Made by a program: the position numbers and the translations under genes. This document shows positions 44,166-56,407 of a stretch of 64,000 nt of DNA, piece after piece; within the stretch, counting starts at the first letter, position 1; every line of letters starts with the position of its first letter. The DNA comes from Vanessa cardui (lineage: Eukaryota > Arthropoda > Insecta > Lepidoptera > Nymphalidae). The notes under the pieces were generated by a model that saw nothing but the letters and a program-made list of their open reading frames with translations, did not search any database and had not been told where the DNA came from. Where the stretch lies: positions 558,001-622,000 of the forward strand of contig NC_061123.1 of NCBI RefSeq assembly GCF_905220365.1, in the 5' to 3' direction.

Positions 44166-44660
44166 AAATGTTATTTTCTATGTACATATACTTTATCGAA
44201 TATACTGAGCATTTCTAAACATATTCATCGAGCCACATTACTTAAATACAAATATTATTTAACCGTAAGCCTTTGACGGTTCAACGTCAGTCGTTAGCTC
44301 GTTATTGCAGGTTATTAGTAAATCTGCGGTAATTAAACCATGCTCTATGGCTTAACCCCCATGTTAATTAATGAACTACGTATACCTTGCGATGCAGTTG
44401 CGTTTTCAGCCATTTATAAGCTTCAATAAAGGTCTGCTGATCGGTTTTATTGAAACTTAGTATACGTCGGTCTTTCATTTATTATTACGATATCGATACA
44501 TACACTGTGTCTTGTTTTATTTGTTCATATTTGTTTATAATTTAGAAAACAAACAACAAAATAACACAATACCAATAAAGTTTCCACTAATAAACAATAT
44601 CTTAAACGTCAATTATAAAAATAACAAAAATATATCTATTTATTTAAAATAATAAAGTAA
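44166..44660. other. Unique DNA, no gene seen
   Basis: An imperfect hairpin around 44424-44460 (TTCAATAAA and TTTATTGAA). No coding frame. Confidence 0.5.
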
Positions 44661-44661
44661 G

Positions 44662-44775
44662 TACAGCCTGTGTTTATCCCAAAGCTGGTTTTAGGGCTCC
44701 CCTTCTTTCAGGAGCTGCCTTGATATTCATTCAGTGGATACGCATGTGATAAAATATAATTGAAACATGTAGAAA
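44662..44775 (-). repeat. tRNA-derived SINE (type 1), 3' fragment, decayed
   Basis: CAGCCTGTGTTTATCCCAAA, CTGGTTTTAGGGCTCCCCTT and GGATACGCATGTGATAAAAT. Confidence 0.5.
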
Positions 44776-44965
44776 AATCAATATTAACACAATTGTATGA
44801 TTTAATAATAAATAATTAGACCAATTTGACTTAGAAAATCTTAATCAAAGACTGCAGCGTTAAATCTGGATGAGCTAAGCTTAATTATTTGTGTTTATAA
44901 TTGATCCGTTTATTAAGTAAAATATATTGATATAATTTACTATGATAGGCATTTGTCTTTTCACT
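44776..44965. other. Unique DNA, no gene seen
   Basis: No recognised content. Confidence 0.4.
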
Positions 44966-44977
44966 AACTTTATGCTT

Positions 44978-45172
44978 TTTTTATCGCTGGAAAAACGCTT
45001 TACGCGCTTCCCCCACGTGATAGAAAGTGTGGGGGGGGGGTGGTACTCTCCGGAGCCCTGGACGCCGAGTATGCCCAAGCACACCGGGTTTACCCACTAA
45101 AAAACCAGCGGTACCCTCTCCGTCTTTCGGCGGACGCCACGGGATCACTTACGCATGCTACCATGACGCACC
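44978..45172 (-). mobile_element. Poly(A)-tailed LINE/SINE fragment (family C) with 12-bp duplication
   Basis: About 195 bp, nearly identical to 9100-9290. Flanked by AACTTTATGCTT at 44966-44977 and 45173-45184. Short A tail (T run on the plus strand). A G run near 45030 differs in length from the other copy. Confidence 0.87.
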
Positions 45173-45189
45173 AACTTTATGCTTAGCCA

Positions 45190-45375
45190 GATGGTAGGTT
45201 GAGCAGATCATCTAGCACTGCAGTACTCAATATTGTTGGGTTTAGACGAGTGAGCATTTCAGTGTAACTACATGTAACTTCTTAGTTCCTGAAGCTGGTG
45301 GTGGCGGTGTAGGTCATGGTCACTATTTCTAACATGACATGACAACTTACCATCAGGAGGCCTGTCTGTTTACCA
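45190..45375 (-). repeat. R-repeat, diverged
   Basis: Minus strand: GCAGTACTCAATATTGTTGG, GACGAGTGAGCATTTCAGTG, GCTGGTGGTGGCGGTGTAGG and AACTTACCATCAGGAGGCCT. Confidence 0.65.
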
Positions 45376-45394
45376 AAATTATAAAAAAAATTGC

Positions 45395-45520
45395 TCGTGT
45401 CGTAGAGCTCCCACCAATCCCCATCGGACCATGGTAGAGCTATTTTCATACCTTCTTAAGAGGAGATATTTCGCAGCAGTGGGAAATGGACAGAGATATA
45501 GCACTGTAAGCAAATGATAA
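45395..45520 (+). repeat. Possible LINE 3' end, decayed
   Basis: TTCTTAAGAGGAGATATTTC and GCAGCAGTGGGAAATGGACA resemble LINE or SINE 3' ends with the CCCAGCAGTGGGA motif. Weak. Confidence 0.35.
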
Positions 45521-46235
45521 TGAGATTAATACAGTTTATTTTCATGTATAAAACGTTATCAAGCAAAACTTTACGGTGCATTAAACAGTATTTAAACTAG
45601 TTTAGCGAACTATGATAGTTAAATTGAGCTCGCGACCGCAGCATTTTCTCTAACGAGTGCATTCATTGCTTCCTTTGTTTTCAGCTATAAAACTTTCTTC
45701 TGTACTAAGCAAGCGCTGCAAAACAAACAAAAGTCATTGCAATCAAACTTTAATATCACGTACTACAATGATGGGCTTATCGCCACAACCGTATACAATG
45801 ATCAATTTATATATGTGCTCGACGTGCTGAGTGAACTTAGCGAGCATTGTATGACACGTATACATACCCTTAAATAGCAATTTACCAGTTACCAGTGGAA
45901 AATTTATCGGTCACGGGAGCGCTGTTTGTATTGCTTTGTTAAGCCTTTATGACTTCAGGGTATAACGGCTAACTATATTGACTGTAGTTCGCGAAACTTA
46001 GTAACCGTGCTTCCATGATACCTATTGTAGGTGAAATTGCTTACGACTAGAAACAATACGTGGAACAAATTAAACCTATAATAAGAAAAAAGTATTACTA
46101 CCTTATTGGTGCATCCAATATAAAACAAATATCAATTTTTATACACTATGCTCTTACAGGTATTCAATTTACAAGACATTATTCAGTAAATGATTTTAAT
46201 AAAATAGTAGTAATAATGTAGACGTATTATTATTT
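45521..46235. other. Unique DNA, no gene seen
   Basis: No coding frame or recognised repeat. Confidence 0.5.
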
Positions 46236-46239
46236 TATA

Positions 46240-46445
46240 ATGTACGCAAGTTGACCTGATGGTGAGACCAGTACCTACCATATTAGTGCTGTGAAAATAT
46301 TGCCTTGTCTTTCATAGTCAAAGTTCCAAAAACCTTAATTGTCGTAGTAACATTGGCTCATTCAACGATTAAACCGGACAACAATACAAATATAGCTATC
46401 TCGTGGTAGATTAACTGATGAATGAGTGGTACCTACTTAACAAGC
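46240..46445 (+). repeat. R-repeat, decayed
   Basis: TTGACCTGATGGTGAGACCA, CGTAGTAACATTGGCTCATT, CGTGGTAGATTAACTGATGA and GAGTGGTACCTACTTAACAA. Confidence 0.6.
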
Positions 46446-47049
46446 TAGCTAGCTTTTAATTTTGATAACATTAATTGTGACGTTCAAATATGGTGACGTC
46501 ACTGTGCATTTAAAAAAGGTGAAACGCTTGGATGACATCTATCCAATAAGGATGTGATGCCTAGACTGTTCTAAATCTATAATTACTACACAAAAACATA
46601 TGTATCATTGACATATTATTGCAATATTAACATCTGAGGGGAAATGAAAAATGATGTGAAATTCTTTCCAACTTATTCAAAACCGTGAATAATATCTCTC
46701 GAGCCGTGAATGATGTGCGAGGACTCCACGCCACTCCATCACTCACCCCGTCTCCGTGCCCTTAAATATGATCATCTATAACGTCACGATATAATTTAAC
46801 AAAGAGACTGCCAGCGACAGCGAGCGGGACACACTCCAATGACAACAGAATGTATTCTCGTCCTCAAATAATAAATATTCCACGGTGACCTGATATTTAT
46901 GGAGACCGCGATAAAATTGGTACCACTCTTAGATTTATATACAATTCGTATGCTTTCGACTACAATAATCATCATTGAATGCGTAAAAATAAATCTGTAC
47001 AATTAATCTATCGTTAAGTATATGTCATCAAAATCGGTTCAGTAAATTA
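46446..47049. other. Unique DNA, no gene seen
   Basis: It includes a GC-richer patch near 46800-46930 with a 68-codon minus frame, not recognised. Confidence 0.45.
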
Positions 47050-47268
47050 GAGTCGAGATAGTCCAGGTAAAACGCGTGCGTGAACTAATGATTGCGGACA
47101 AACCTATTTTCATCTGCTTAATGGGTGCTTTTAATTTATCTCATGCGCGGTTGTACATCGTGAGGTAACTTATATGTATGAGTCTAATTTCAATGAAATT
47201 ATTCCACTCATGTATCCTTCAACGTGCACTGAAGTAGCGTGGTGGAATAAGTTCCAAAACGTTCCTTA
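47050..47268 (+). mobile_element. tRNA-derived SINE (type 1), decayed
   Basis: GAGTCGAGATAGTCCAGGTA, AAACGCGTGCGTGAACTAAT, TTTATCTCATGCGCGGTTGT, CATCGTGAGGTAACTTATAT and GCGTGGTGGAATAAGTTCCA in family order, with small deletions. Confidence 0.7.
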
Positions 47269-48444
47269 TGTAGAACAACTTTTATAAAGTAAAGACGGTC
47301 TAATGAGTTCGAATATCATATTTATTTCCAAATGTTTTTAAGACTGTAGGAATATTAACGGTATCCAAAACAAAATCAACTAGTTTTATAGAAACGGGCA
47401 CAAACATTGTATAAACACAAGAAGTATGAAAGTTGTAACACAAGTTTTCGACTTCGCAAAGACAATACATCCTTCTTTGGATTTATTTGATTCTTTAATA
47501 ACATCCGGCAGATTATTATAGTTTTACGAAATTGAATTATTCGATTTAAAAAGTTAAAAAATTAGACATATTCTGAACTCAATTGTAAAGATGTTAAAAG
47601 GCATGGACTTGATTCATTGTATTTCATACTTTAGTTACTGGACTATAAAGACAATGCAGTTCGAAAAATTACTGAATACCTTCCAGTTGTGGTTCTAAAC
47701 AAAATCTCAAAAGTCCCCATTGATTCATGTAGCGACAAACAGTTTTTCGCTATTGCCTCGTAAACGGTCATAATAAGGACGGGGTAAGTTCGGTCTTTAT
47801 TCATTGGGCTAAATATATACTTATAATTTTATTGGACGTCATTATTCCATGTCACTATAACACACAAATTATTTTTTATAGAATTTAAATTACGATCTGG
47901 TTTATATTTCTCTTGTACAATGACTTGTCAAATAAAAAAAAAGAGAAACAGATTATTCTTTACTCAAGTATGCTCAAAAATCATTGTTAAAATTTGATTC
48001 CTTCATTGATTTAATATATTATTGGTCTCGTCTGCGTTCATTTACTCAGATTTCAATCAAATACAATCATAAACAAGTATTATACAATATACATACATTT
48101 AGGTTAGATTTCACAAGTCACGCTCTATGTTGAGGTAAATTCCTTAGCTCGGATTTATGGAATATCAAGTGAAACATTATTATTATTCGGCTTTATATAT
48201 TTGGACTACATATACATTATGATATTTATAGTATACAAAATGTGTTTGATAACTTACTCAGGCTTGATATTGATACTTATATTATATATTACGAAATATG
48301 ATTTTATTATTTATTTCGTATGGAAGATACTGCATTGATTCGTTTACGCTTGGAAGAACGAATTCGTCCACATACCACACATGTGTTTTATTTATTTGAA
48401 TTGGTTTAAATAATTCTTTACTTTTCTTCTTTTATTTTGTATAT
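47269..48444. other. Unique AT-rich DNA, no gene seen
   Basis: No coding frame or recognised repeat. Confidence 0.5.
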
Positions 48445-48600
48445 GATGAGGAAAACGATCGGGTAAGTACGCCACCTTGTCAGTATCACCGCTCGTAGAT
48501 AATAGCATTATAAGAATATTAACAATACTTACCCACCAATAACCCTTGCAACATGGGGGTGTACCAACCAATACTTATTATTCAAATTCGCCTCCCTGCT
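48445..48600 (+). repeat. R-repeat, strongly decayed
   Basis: GGTAAGTACGCCACCTTGTC, then AGATAATAGCATTATAAGAA and ACCCACCAATAACCCTTGCA roughly follow the R-repeat head. Confidence 0.4.
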
Positions 48601-48604
48601 TTAA

Positions 48605-48805
48605 TTCAGGTTGATAGATTCATACGTGACAGATTTTTATTCTTTACCGCCTAGCACGAGATGATGAATTACAAACACAAATTGTGGTGTGACGCAAGGG
48701 TGAGTCAGTGTAAATGTAAATACACTAGAGTCTCTCAGGGCCCGAACCATTAATCTTCGGTTAATGTTTATGTATTCTAACCACTGGTTAATCTCAGTTC
48801 CATAA
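48605..48805 (-). repeat. tRNA-derived SINE (type 1), decayed
   Basis: Minus strand: ATACGTGACAGATTTTTATT, CTTTACCGCCTAGCACGAGA, GCCCGAACCATTAATCTTCG and CTAACCACTGGTTAATCTCA. Confidence 0.55.
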
Positions 48806-49999
48806 TCAAAATATGCTCAGATAATCGCAATATGGTATTAAGGTCAAACTTTGATCCATTCCTCGTTTTATTGATAATGAGATACGAGAATGTAAATTTA
48901 AAACAAAACCAAATGTGACGGCTGACTGATCTCATCTCGTGTCAGGGACAGAACGTATTTGTGGATAGCTAATTATGAATGCTAATGAAGGTGACGTGTG
49001 GTGTAAACAAAAAGCAATTATTATACAATATATTGAAGAAATCTTTACATTAGAGCCCAGTTAACAGTTCCACAGGTATATTTAACTTGGCACGTTACAC
49101 AATAAAACCTAAGTCTACGCTAAGTCCGAATCGGATACCCCTATGAGGGGATCCGCGCCGTCTCAAAAAGCATCAAAAAAGATTATGTCTATTATATCGA
49201 AGAGCTACTTACATATTTATTTTATTACGATTTTAGTAAATATTGTTATAGTGGCAAGAAAAAGCCTAGTTATTTTGTTTGTATATGCTTAAGGAATGTG
49301 AAATCTTGTTAAAATCAAAATAAGAAACTGAGGAGGAATTTGAAACTCAAAATAAGAGTCTCCATTTGCCAAGAAGTGGAAATTTAGAACACATTTCTCC
49401 TTGGCTGCACTGAAATTACGACGTTCGAATTTCAAATTCTTTTCTCCCTCTCCCTCAACGTCCCTCTCGATTTGTGTTAAATAAACGAAACCTCTTTAAA
49501 TATATAACGAATGCTACGTACACACTCGAGTATCAAGTCAAATCGTATAACTAGAAGCCGATGGATAGAGGAAAGCCATTAGTCACTGGCACAGGAGCAA
49601 ATATTGCTGGAAATTTACTATTGGTTGTGGTCGTCGTATTTTGATATAACGATCTCATTAGTTCGAAACAAGATACCCAATTTAAACAAACCTTACGTAT
49701 TTACTTTACTTTCTTGTCAATGTATATATGTATATATCAATATACTTATACAAAATTGAAAAGATTGGTAACAAAAGAAATCCTTCGTTTTTCCTAGAAT
49801 GTAATTATATTTGAATTTGTAATTATATTGATCTCGATACTGAAATAATGTAATCATTATACACAAACATTAAAACAGAACGTAAGTTATATATTCTTTA
49901 AAAAAATCCTAAAATAAATCTATCTTGTACTCAATATATAAGTACACACAGGAATGCTAACAAATACAACTTTTCGCCTGATACAATACCAATAAATTG
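48806..49999. other. Unique DNA, no gene seen
   Basis: No coding frame or recognised repeat; GC-richer short stretch near 49135-49165. Confidence 0.5.
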
Positions 50000-50165
50000 T
50001 CAAAAATGACCATTGGCACAGTAAAAGTGTTGAACATATTTTGCATCTCTAATGCTCCACCAAACCTTGGCCACTGACACGTCATTCAGATTCAGATTCA
50101 GTGAGAACACATCAATACTGTGGTTGCTTGGCTGTAGAATATATGATGATTAGGTGGTCCCTACC
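50000..50165 (+). repeat. R-repeat, decayed
   Basis: AATGCTCCACCAAACCTTGG, GAGAACACATCAATACTGTG, GGCTGTAGAATATATGATGA and GGTGGTCCCTACCC. It contains a small CAGATT tandem at about 50086-50100. Confidence 0.55.
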
Positions 50166-50167
50166 CA

Positions 50168-50300
50168 CAAAAAAGAGTAACTACTGAGTTTCTTGTTGGT
50201 TCTTCCCGAACCAGTGGTAACTTCACTTAATTTAGTTGTTAAATGAAGATTCAAAAGTGCGTGTATAAATAATTGTATAAAGTATATTTTGATTTTGATG
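50168..50300 (+). repeat. LINE/SINE 3' tail repeat
   Basis: AAAGAGTAACTACTGAGTTT, CTTGTTGGTTCTTCCCGAAC, GTTAAATGAAGATTCAAAAG and ATTTTGATTTTGATG. Confidence 0.8.
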
Positions 50301-50344
50301 ACTGACTGGCACTTGGCTTCGTAGAATTTTTTTTATTTAACTTA

Positions 50345-50672
50345 AGCGTCTGAATTGCTGCTTCCTTTAATATTCAGGTAGACACAAATAGGAAGTCACT
50401 TAAGTGACATCGAGATTCCGAATGATATTTGCGCAGCTCATTAATGAAACGAATGCACAAAATTCAAAACCGATCAAGTTCGTCAAGTAGCTTTTCATTT
50501 GCATCTAAATAGCAGACGGCGTAATCAATAAGGGAATACAAAACGGACCGAGCTAATAACATTTAAGTTTGAAGTCGCAATAACTGAAATCGTTTCAAAG
50601 AAAGGTTGGAACTATGAAATTTAGTATTATTGGTTAACACTGACAGATTTTTCAAAGACGGCATAGCTTTAT
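50345..50672 (-). pseudogene. Decayed LINE reverse-transcriptase C-terminal region
   Basis: The minus strand reads LARSVLYSLIDYAVCYLDAN, EKLLDELDRF, then after a stop ILCIRFINELRKYHSESR. Upstream in the same frame is SLKNLSVLTNN. This is the ...DYADVCYLD...KL-RLQN-CIRFI-GLRK... block that follows the reverse transcriptase in a class of Jockey/CR1-like LINEs. It differs from LINE families A and B in this window. Several stops and small gaps. Confidence 0.7.
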
Positions 50673-50674
50673 AG

Positions 50675-50850
50675 GATACTAGTTGTTGCCCACGGCTGCG
50701 CTCGCGTTTGAGGGGTTCGGTTGTCATGTGTTAGGCAAAAAAGGAGTCTATATCCTTTCTTGGATTTCAGTGGTTAGGTAGTGAAAGAGAGACAGAGATA
50801 GAGACAGAGAACAGAGTTTCTATTACATTTATGATATTGGTATAGATAAT
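50675..50850. repeat. Interspersed repeat ('GTTGCCCACGGCTGCGCTCG' type)
   Basis: TTGTTGCCCACGGCTGCGCT, AAAAAAGGAGTCTATATCCT, AGTGAAAGAGAGACAGAGAT. The same order of blocks is seen at 51856-52045. Probably a short Helitron- or LINE-derived repeat. Confidence 0.5.
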
Positions 50851-51459
50851 GGTATATAAATGACTGGAAAAATTCTACTAATTAATGCTTACTGTATTGT
50901 AATCGTGACGTAATCTTGGCCGTTTTCCTATTCTACTAACACAATAAACCGATAATAGAGTAGCAGAATACTCCACCATTTAAGATTTAGCTGAGCTTTA
51001 TTTTTTATGAAGAAAAGTCTACTACTAAAATTAGTAGGATTTTTCCTCTGATCTACCTGATGGCGACCGCAATTCACTCTCTATGCTACTTGCTGCCAAT
51101 CACTATAACTTGAAGTTTATTTGTATTAAACCAGTGAATCGAACGAGTCAACTCATTAATTGAATATACAATACTGAGTTAATGGAAATAACAAACAGTA
51201 TTGATGGAAACAGAGATTGTAACACGCCCATAAAGTTACAGATATTTTGCATACAGACGATAGTGAAAAGTGAGCGCACAGGATAAGTTAAAAAATCATT
51301 CACGAAATAGATAAATATAAATACATTGAAGGAAATAAATCAAGGTCAACTGAGCTAAAGGCTTAAATAATTATTTATTTTTAAATTTAAAACCAGAGCA
51401 ATGTGTTTATAGTTTTAAGCTTAACGTAGCTTGTGAGAGTTACTTCCAAAGCTAAATCA
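50851..51459. other. Unique AT-rich DNA, no gene seen
   Basis: A short inverted repeat (AGTCTACTACTAAAATTAGTAGGATT) near 51015-51042; nothing coding. Confidence 0.45.
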
Positions 51460-51600
51460 AATCAAATCGAAATAATCTTTATTGTACGTCAATAAATAAG
51501 TCGCATTTAAGAAAGATATACAAGAGGCGGCCTTATTGCTAAAACAGCTATTGCTTAAGACATCCTTAAAATATCGGAACAATAAAATAATGTATATAAT
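51460..51600 (-). repeat. LINE 3' UTR fragment with TTTGA-type tail
   Basis: Minus strand: the plus strand starts AAATCAAATCAAATCG (tail in reverse), then AATCTTTATTGTACGTCAAT, AAGAGGCGGCCTTATTGCTA. This is a different 3' UTR from family B. The GGCCGCC block with an AATAAAG end looks LINE-like. Confidence 0.5.
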
Positions 51601-51855
51601 TAATCCGCTTATCTCTTATTACTTGTCAGCACAATATTTCACCAGCGATCATACGTCGTGGACAGATTCAGTCGAGTATGTTTGCGGTTAAATGAGCTTT
51701 GATGTAAACGTGACGGCTTGTATGACGTGGATATGACGTGCAAAGATTAAAACACAATTATGCTTCCATTGATTTACCAATTGTTTTCGACCGAATTTTG
51801 TCATATCGACCAATATCGATTGTTAATTAAAGCCTATGTTTTAATATTACTTGAC

Positions 51856-52045
51856 TAGTAATCGCTCGCGACTTCGCTCCTTTTCGTTTCGTTTAACGGT
51901 GTTGGTTGCCATGCCAGGCAAAAAAAGTAGCCTATGTCGTTTCATGGAGTTCAAGTTTGCTTCATGCCAATTTCATCAAATTCGGTTCAGCGTATGGTCG
52001 TGAAAGAACTACAGACAGACAAACAAAGTTACATTAATTATAATG
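51856..52045. repeat. Interspersed repeat (ATCGCTCGCGACTTCGCTCC type)
   Basis: GACTAGTAATCGCTCGCGAC, GGCAAAAAAAGTAGCCTATG, CCAATTTCATCAAATTCGGT, TTCAGCG and CTACAGACAGACAAACAAAG. Such blocks are widespread in insect genomes. The 68-codon open frame across it is a by-product. Confidence 0.55.
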
Positions 52046-52587
52046 TTAAAGTGGATTATGTTTTCTCTGTAATCTACAAAGCAGAAAAGAGTCAGCAAAA
52101 ATATGAAACGTTTTTTTTAAATCATGTTTGTTTACAGTAAATATATTTTTATGTGAAAAGGCCTTTCAGCGATATTTTCATTTAATTTTACAATCGAACA
52201 CCTTCATAGAATCATCATTTCATGGAATTGTGTTGTGTAAACGTATATACTTTCCCACGACACGATTACAATAAATCTCGTATAGTTAGGTAACATCTGT
52301 TGCTACCTACTAGGGTTATTAAAATTTGTTAGTACTTGTTCCCGCTATTAATATGCACAATCAACATCACAATTTCTAATAAATTCCTTTGTTTTGATGA
52401 ACATGTATAATACTATTAAATAACTTCTACGAGGTCAGTCAAATAAACAGTGTTACTATTTGACGGTAAAAGAATTGGCGATCATAGGAAACCAGTTCCT
52501 ACCGATTCGATTCATTTTTAAGTTGATTTTAAAAGCCAACAATCGAAGGCTCGTCTATTAATAACCAATCGGTACAAACATTTAAAG
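52046..52587. other. Unique AT-rich DNA, no gene seen
   Basis: No coding frame or recognised repeat. Confidence 0.5.
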
Positions 52588-52820
52588 ATGACGATCTCCG
52601 TGGTCGGGTGGCATTTACACCGTTTTCATGGGCATGCCACTCCGAGGTCATGGGTTCGATTCCCTGCTGAGTCGATGTATATTATCATTAGTTTTCTATG
52701 TTGTCTTGGGTCTGGGTATTTGTGGTACCGTCGTTACTTCTGATTTTCGATAACACAAGTGCTTTAGCTTCTAACATTAGGATCAGAGTAATATATGTGA
52801 TGTTATCTCTAAAAAAAAAG
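52588..52820 (+). mobile_element. tRNA-derived SINE (type 2), full
   Basis: GATGACGATCTCCGTGGTCG head, box B GGGTTCGATTCC at 52652-52663, then GTGGTACCGTCGTTACTTCT and ATTAGGATCAGAGTAATATA. It ends in an A-rich stretch. Confidence 0.85.
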
Positions 52821-53279
52821 ATAATTAATCTAGAGGATCACAAACAGTAGTAATGACGTATTTGTAACGCGGTTTTAGATTACCTTTACTTTTTTTGATT
52901 GACCAATTTTGATCATACATAAATTAATTTCACTCACTTATGTTTGACTGACAAATTTATAAAAGACTCAAATTAATTAGTTCTTTCAGCTTAAATCTTA
53001 AAATTTCCAATAAATGGTATTTTTCGTAGAATAACTAGAAAGCGGTTTGTATTTTGGGAAATTTTTATTAACTGGTTTAATCCGGTATTCCGAGTAACAC
53101 AGGATATTCGTTAGTAAGAATCTTCTTCTATATAACTAATATATTTACTAGCACTGGACGATCTATACCTCGACTCCAGATGACCCAGTTTGAGAAAATA
53201 CACCTACAATTTCGGATTCAAAAAGATAGACCGATCTATTACTTTAAGAGCATTTTAAGACGCAACTTTTATATTTTTT
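52821..53279. other. Unique DNA, no gene seen
   Basis: No coding frame or recognised repeat. Confidence 0.45.
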
Positions 53280-53340
53280 TTGACGACCTTCGTGGTCGTA
53301 TGTTGCGTACACCGGTTTTCATGGGTACGCCACACCGATT
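53280..53340 (+). repeat. tRNA-derived SINE (type 2), head only
   Basis: TGACGACCTTCGTGGTCGTA, CACCGGTTTTCATGGGTACG, CCACACCGA; truncated before box B. Confidence 0.75.
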
Positions 53341-54424
53341 TTTCACCATTAATATCTTGTTAATCTTATTATGATCAACAGTGGCAATATATATAAGCAT
53401 TTTAAATTTGGTCAGTTAATGAATTTAAATCTAATATCAAGAAAAGAAATAATGAGGTTACTCTCTCATTTGTGACATTTTAAAAATCGAATTACTATAA
53501 TACACTGTTTGATATGCATTTACTTTGAAAGTTATAATTATTTAAAAAGTATCAAAACTTACCTACAGACATTTCACCTTTGAAGTCAGCGTTCGGTTTC
53601 GATTCTATTCTGACAGAAACATAATCATTATCCATAAATTTAGTATTATTTATGTCAAAGATTATTCCGTTCGGACATAAACTAATATTGAAATTCACAA
53701 GGAAAAACGAAACAAATGATAAAAAACAATATTCGATTTGGAAACAAATCTATCAGCAACTGTCAAAATAAATCAGCTGTTGATTAATTTGATAAAATGT
53801 TGATGATAACCATCAATATTTTTCTGATGTTACTTATATTAAAAACGAGGCTACGAATTAAATTTAAAAAGTCTTTGACATATTTCGTCCCGGGGATATA
53901 TTATCGACTTGATGTTACTTCCTATTTTCTAAACTACTAGCTACCAGACTCGCTATTTAAAAAAATGGGATAGTAGTATGTGTTTTTGGATGAATTAAAT
54001 CCTTTTTCCAATATGGAAGCATAACACTTAAATTTTGTTAAATTGAAAACAAGGTATATGGTTGGCATATACTAGATCGTTTTGTAATTGCGTTGCTCCC
54101 ATAATGTATAACTAAGTGTATACAAGTATAAGGAGTAATTATTGCGTATTCTTTCCTTGTACCGATGTTGTGCAATTTTACAACTTATAGATTGCCGATT
54201 GTGTGGATTCACAGACTTTTTAATATAATCTAGGTTCTATTATTCTTTGTCCCTTTAAGTGCATTGATGAAAAAAGACCATTGGTGGTTGTTTAAAATTT
54301 ATAATGGCATGATATATTCATTAAAAAAATTGTATTTAACTAATATGTCTTTGAATTATTAATTGTTGAAAAAGAGTAACTACTGAGTGTCTTTACTTTT
54401 TATAGTTATCCTCAAATTATTCAT
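53341..54424. other. Unique AT-rich DNA, no gene seen
   Basis: A short extra copy of the AAAGAGTAACTACTGAGT start of the LINE tail is at about 54370-54390. Otherwise nothing recognised. Confidence 0.5.
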
Positions 54425-54590
54425 GTTGAAAGAGGGTAACTACTGAGTTTCTTGTCAGTTCTTCTTGATAGAATGTACATTCCGAACGTGATAGCTTCAC
54501 TTAATATATTTACTTTGTTAAATGACGGTTCAAAAGTGCTTGTAAAAGCATACTTGAATAAAGTTTATTTTGATTTTGTATTTTTTGATT
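54425..54590 (+). repeat. LINE/SINE 3' tail repeat
   Basis: GAGGGTAACTACTGAGTTTC, GACGGTTCAAAAGTGCTTGT, ACTTGAATAAAGTTTATTTT and GATTTTG. Full module. Confidence 0.8.
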
Positions 54591-56292
54591 TCCCAATAAA
54601 CGAGACGGGTCAAGAAATATATATTAAAAACGCCTTAAGGTGATAAGTAGAATTTCCTAGAAATATTTTGTGAAGTGTAAGTTGTATCCGTGGAGTAGGA
54701 CATCAAAGACTTACCTTAAAAACTTCACAGGAGCTTGAAGTACTGCCAATAGCTGTAAGCACGGAAGAGGGTCAACGACAGAACACTAGCGCGAGCGTTG
54801 CGATGGCTTCCTCTTGACAAAATTGACATATGTGAACAACATCCTTTTAGTATACTTGTTCCAATGCATACTGCATTTTCATCGTGAACTGCTATAATTG
54901 TTTTGATCTTTCGAGCAACGATCATATACGTTTACTTTTCGAACCAGACCACAGCAAGCCAAAAATATTACTTCGTAGTTATATTGGTTTAGTATTGGTT
55001 GGTCATAGATTTGGTGAGTGGATAGTTAGTAGATAATAATCACATGTACTGCGAAAAGTCTCATTTGTTAAATGTTTTCAGAAGAACCTTTTAAGATATC
55101 TAATTAAGAGATAATAGAAAATCAAATTTTTTAGAGAATTTTAGAGCCTTTATACCAAAATAGTTAACACCGGTAAAACAGAGAAGACCTGAAAATGCTT
55201 CAATTAAACACTTGCTTCCAAACTATTAGAGAAGACTCAGACTTGCCTTGCGAAAATAAAAATGGCCTATTTACTTGATCATAAGTCAGAAACAGGAACC
55301 TGTAAGTCTCCCACGAGTGTGACTCTTTTCTCATGATTTCACCAAGTTTCTCCAACACTTGCAAGGCTTAGATTAAACAAGAGTTACTCTGACTTTTTCT
55401 ATGGTTCTTCTCAATGTAATTAAAATCCCAAACTAGTGATAATCAGTGATCTTAAAATTAACCTGAAAATAACCATTCAAAACATGTTATAAGAGCTTAT
55501 TCGAGAGGTGCCCTAATAATAAACAAAATTTTCAACTCGATATGGTAAATAAATGTTTTGTTAAAATTTCCAGACACAAAAATAACTATGATCTAGGTCA
55601 CTTTACGTGTCAGTCACACTTTCGTTCAAGTGTGGTGTGACGTTACGAATACTCGGTCTGTCTGGTCACTTCACAGAGATGTCAAGGTTCTTGTCGGTCA
55701 GTGTGACCTTTTTCTGGAAGGCACTTTTATGCCTTGTCGCTTTTATTAAATAAGGTTTTATTATACTGCAACGTGAAATAATACAGGTTCAAGTAAATAA
55801 AGTTCAGGATTTAGTTTCACTCTTAGCCGGTAAAAGTGGAAATATTCATGAGAAATAGTGATAACATATATTTCACAATTTTATTAGAAAGATTCTTGGA
55901 AATCAATAGCTTACTAAATATAGTAAAAATAAGCATAGATATACATCTTAGAACATATGGGTAACGGTAGTATGAACTGCTTGCAATGCTCGATAAGAGA
56001 ACAAGGTCTAAATTAATTGGTTTAAAATATACATATACATATTTTTCATTTGTTAACTTTAATCTTATTGGTTGATAAACCGATAACGCGATAGGCAACC
56101 AACGAGAATTCAGATATAAGTCAAATGAATCAATCCAACTTTGAATAGAAACTTTTGATTAGTGAGTTAATGTAATTGAACTGAAAATCAATTTCTAGCA
56201 GGTAATATTCTAAGCGAAATAATTATATTGGAAACAGTGCGAATGTTAATACATATGACTTACAATATTAACGGTTAGAACTAAAATTGTCA
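54591..56292. other. Unique DNA, no gene supported
   Basis: A minus-strand 66-codon frame (54725-54925) ends just before an AAG|GTAAGT-like donor (about 54712-54720, minus), but no frame stays open across it. Near 55590-55640 is an imperfect hairpin built on CACACT and AGTGTG. Neither supports a gene. Confidence 0.4.
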
Positions 56293-56407
56293 AAGAAAGC
56301 TTTTACAAGTATTTTGAATCGTCATTTTACAGAACTATATTGAAGACAACCACCATTTCTGAATGTAGATTCTACTGAGAAGAACTGGCAAGCAACTCAG
56401 TGTCATA
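56293..56407 (-). repeat. LINE/SINE 3' tail repeat, diverged
   Basis: Minus strand: AAAGCTTTTACAAGTATTTT, GAATCGTCATTTTACAG, GTAGATTCTACTGAGAAGAA, CTGGCAAGCAACTCAGTG. Confidence 0.7.

Noticed and set aside
54712..54925. Minus-strand exon ending at an AAG|GTAAGT-like donor
   Set aside because: The main frame stops just before the donor and the other frames carry stops; no homology.
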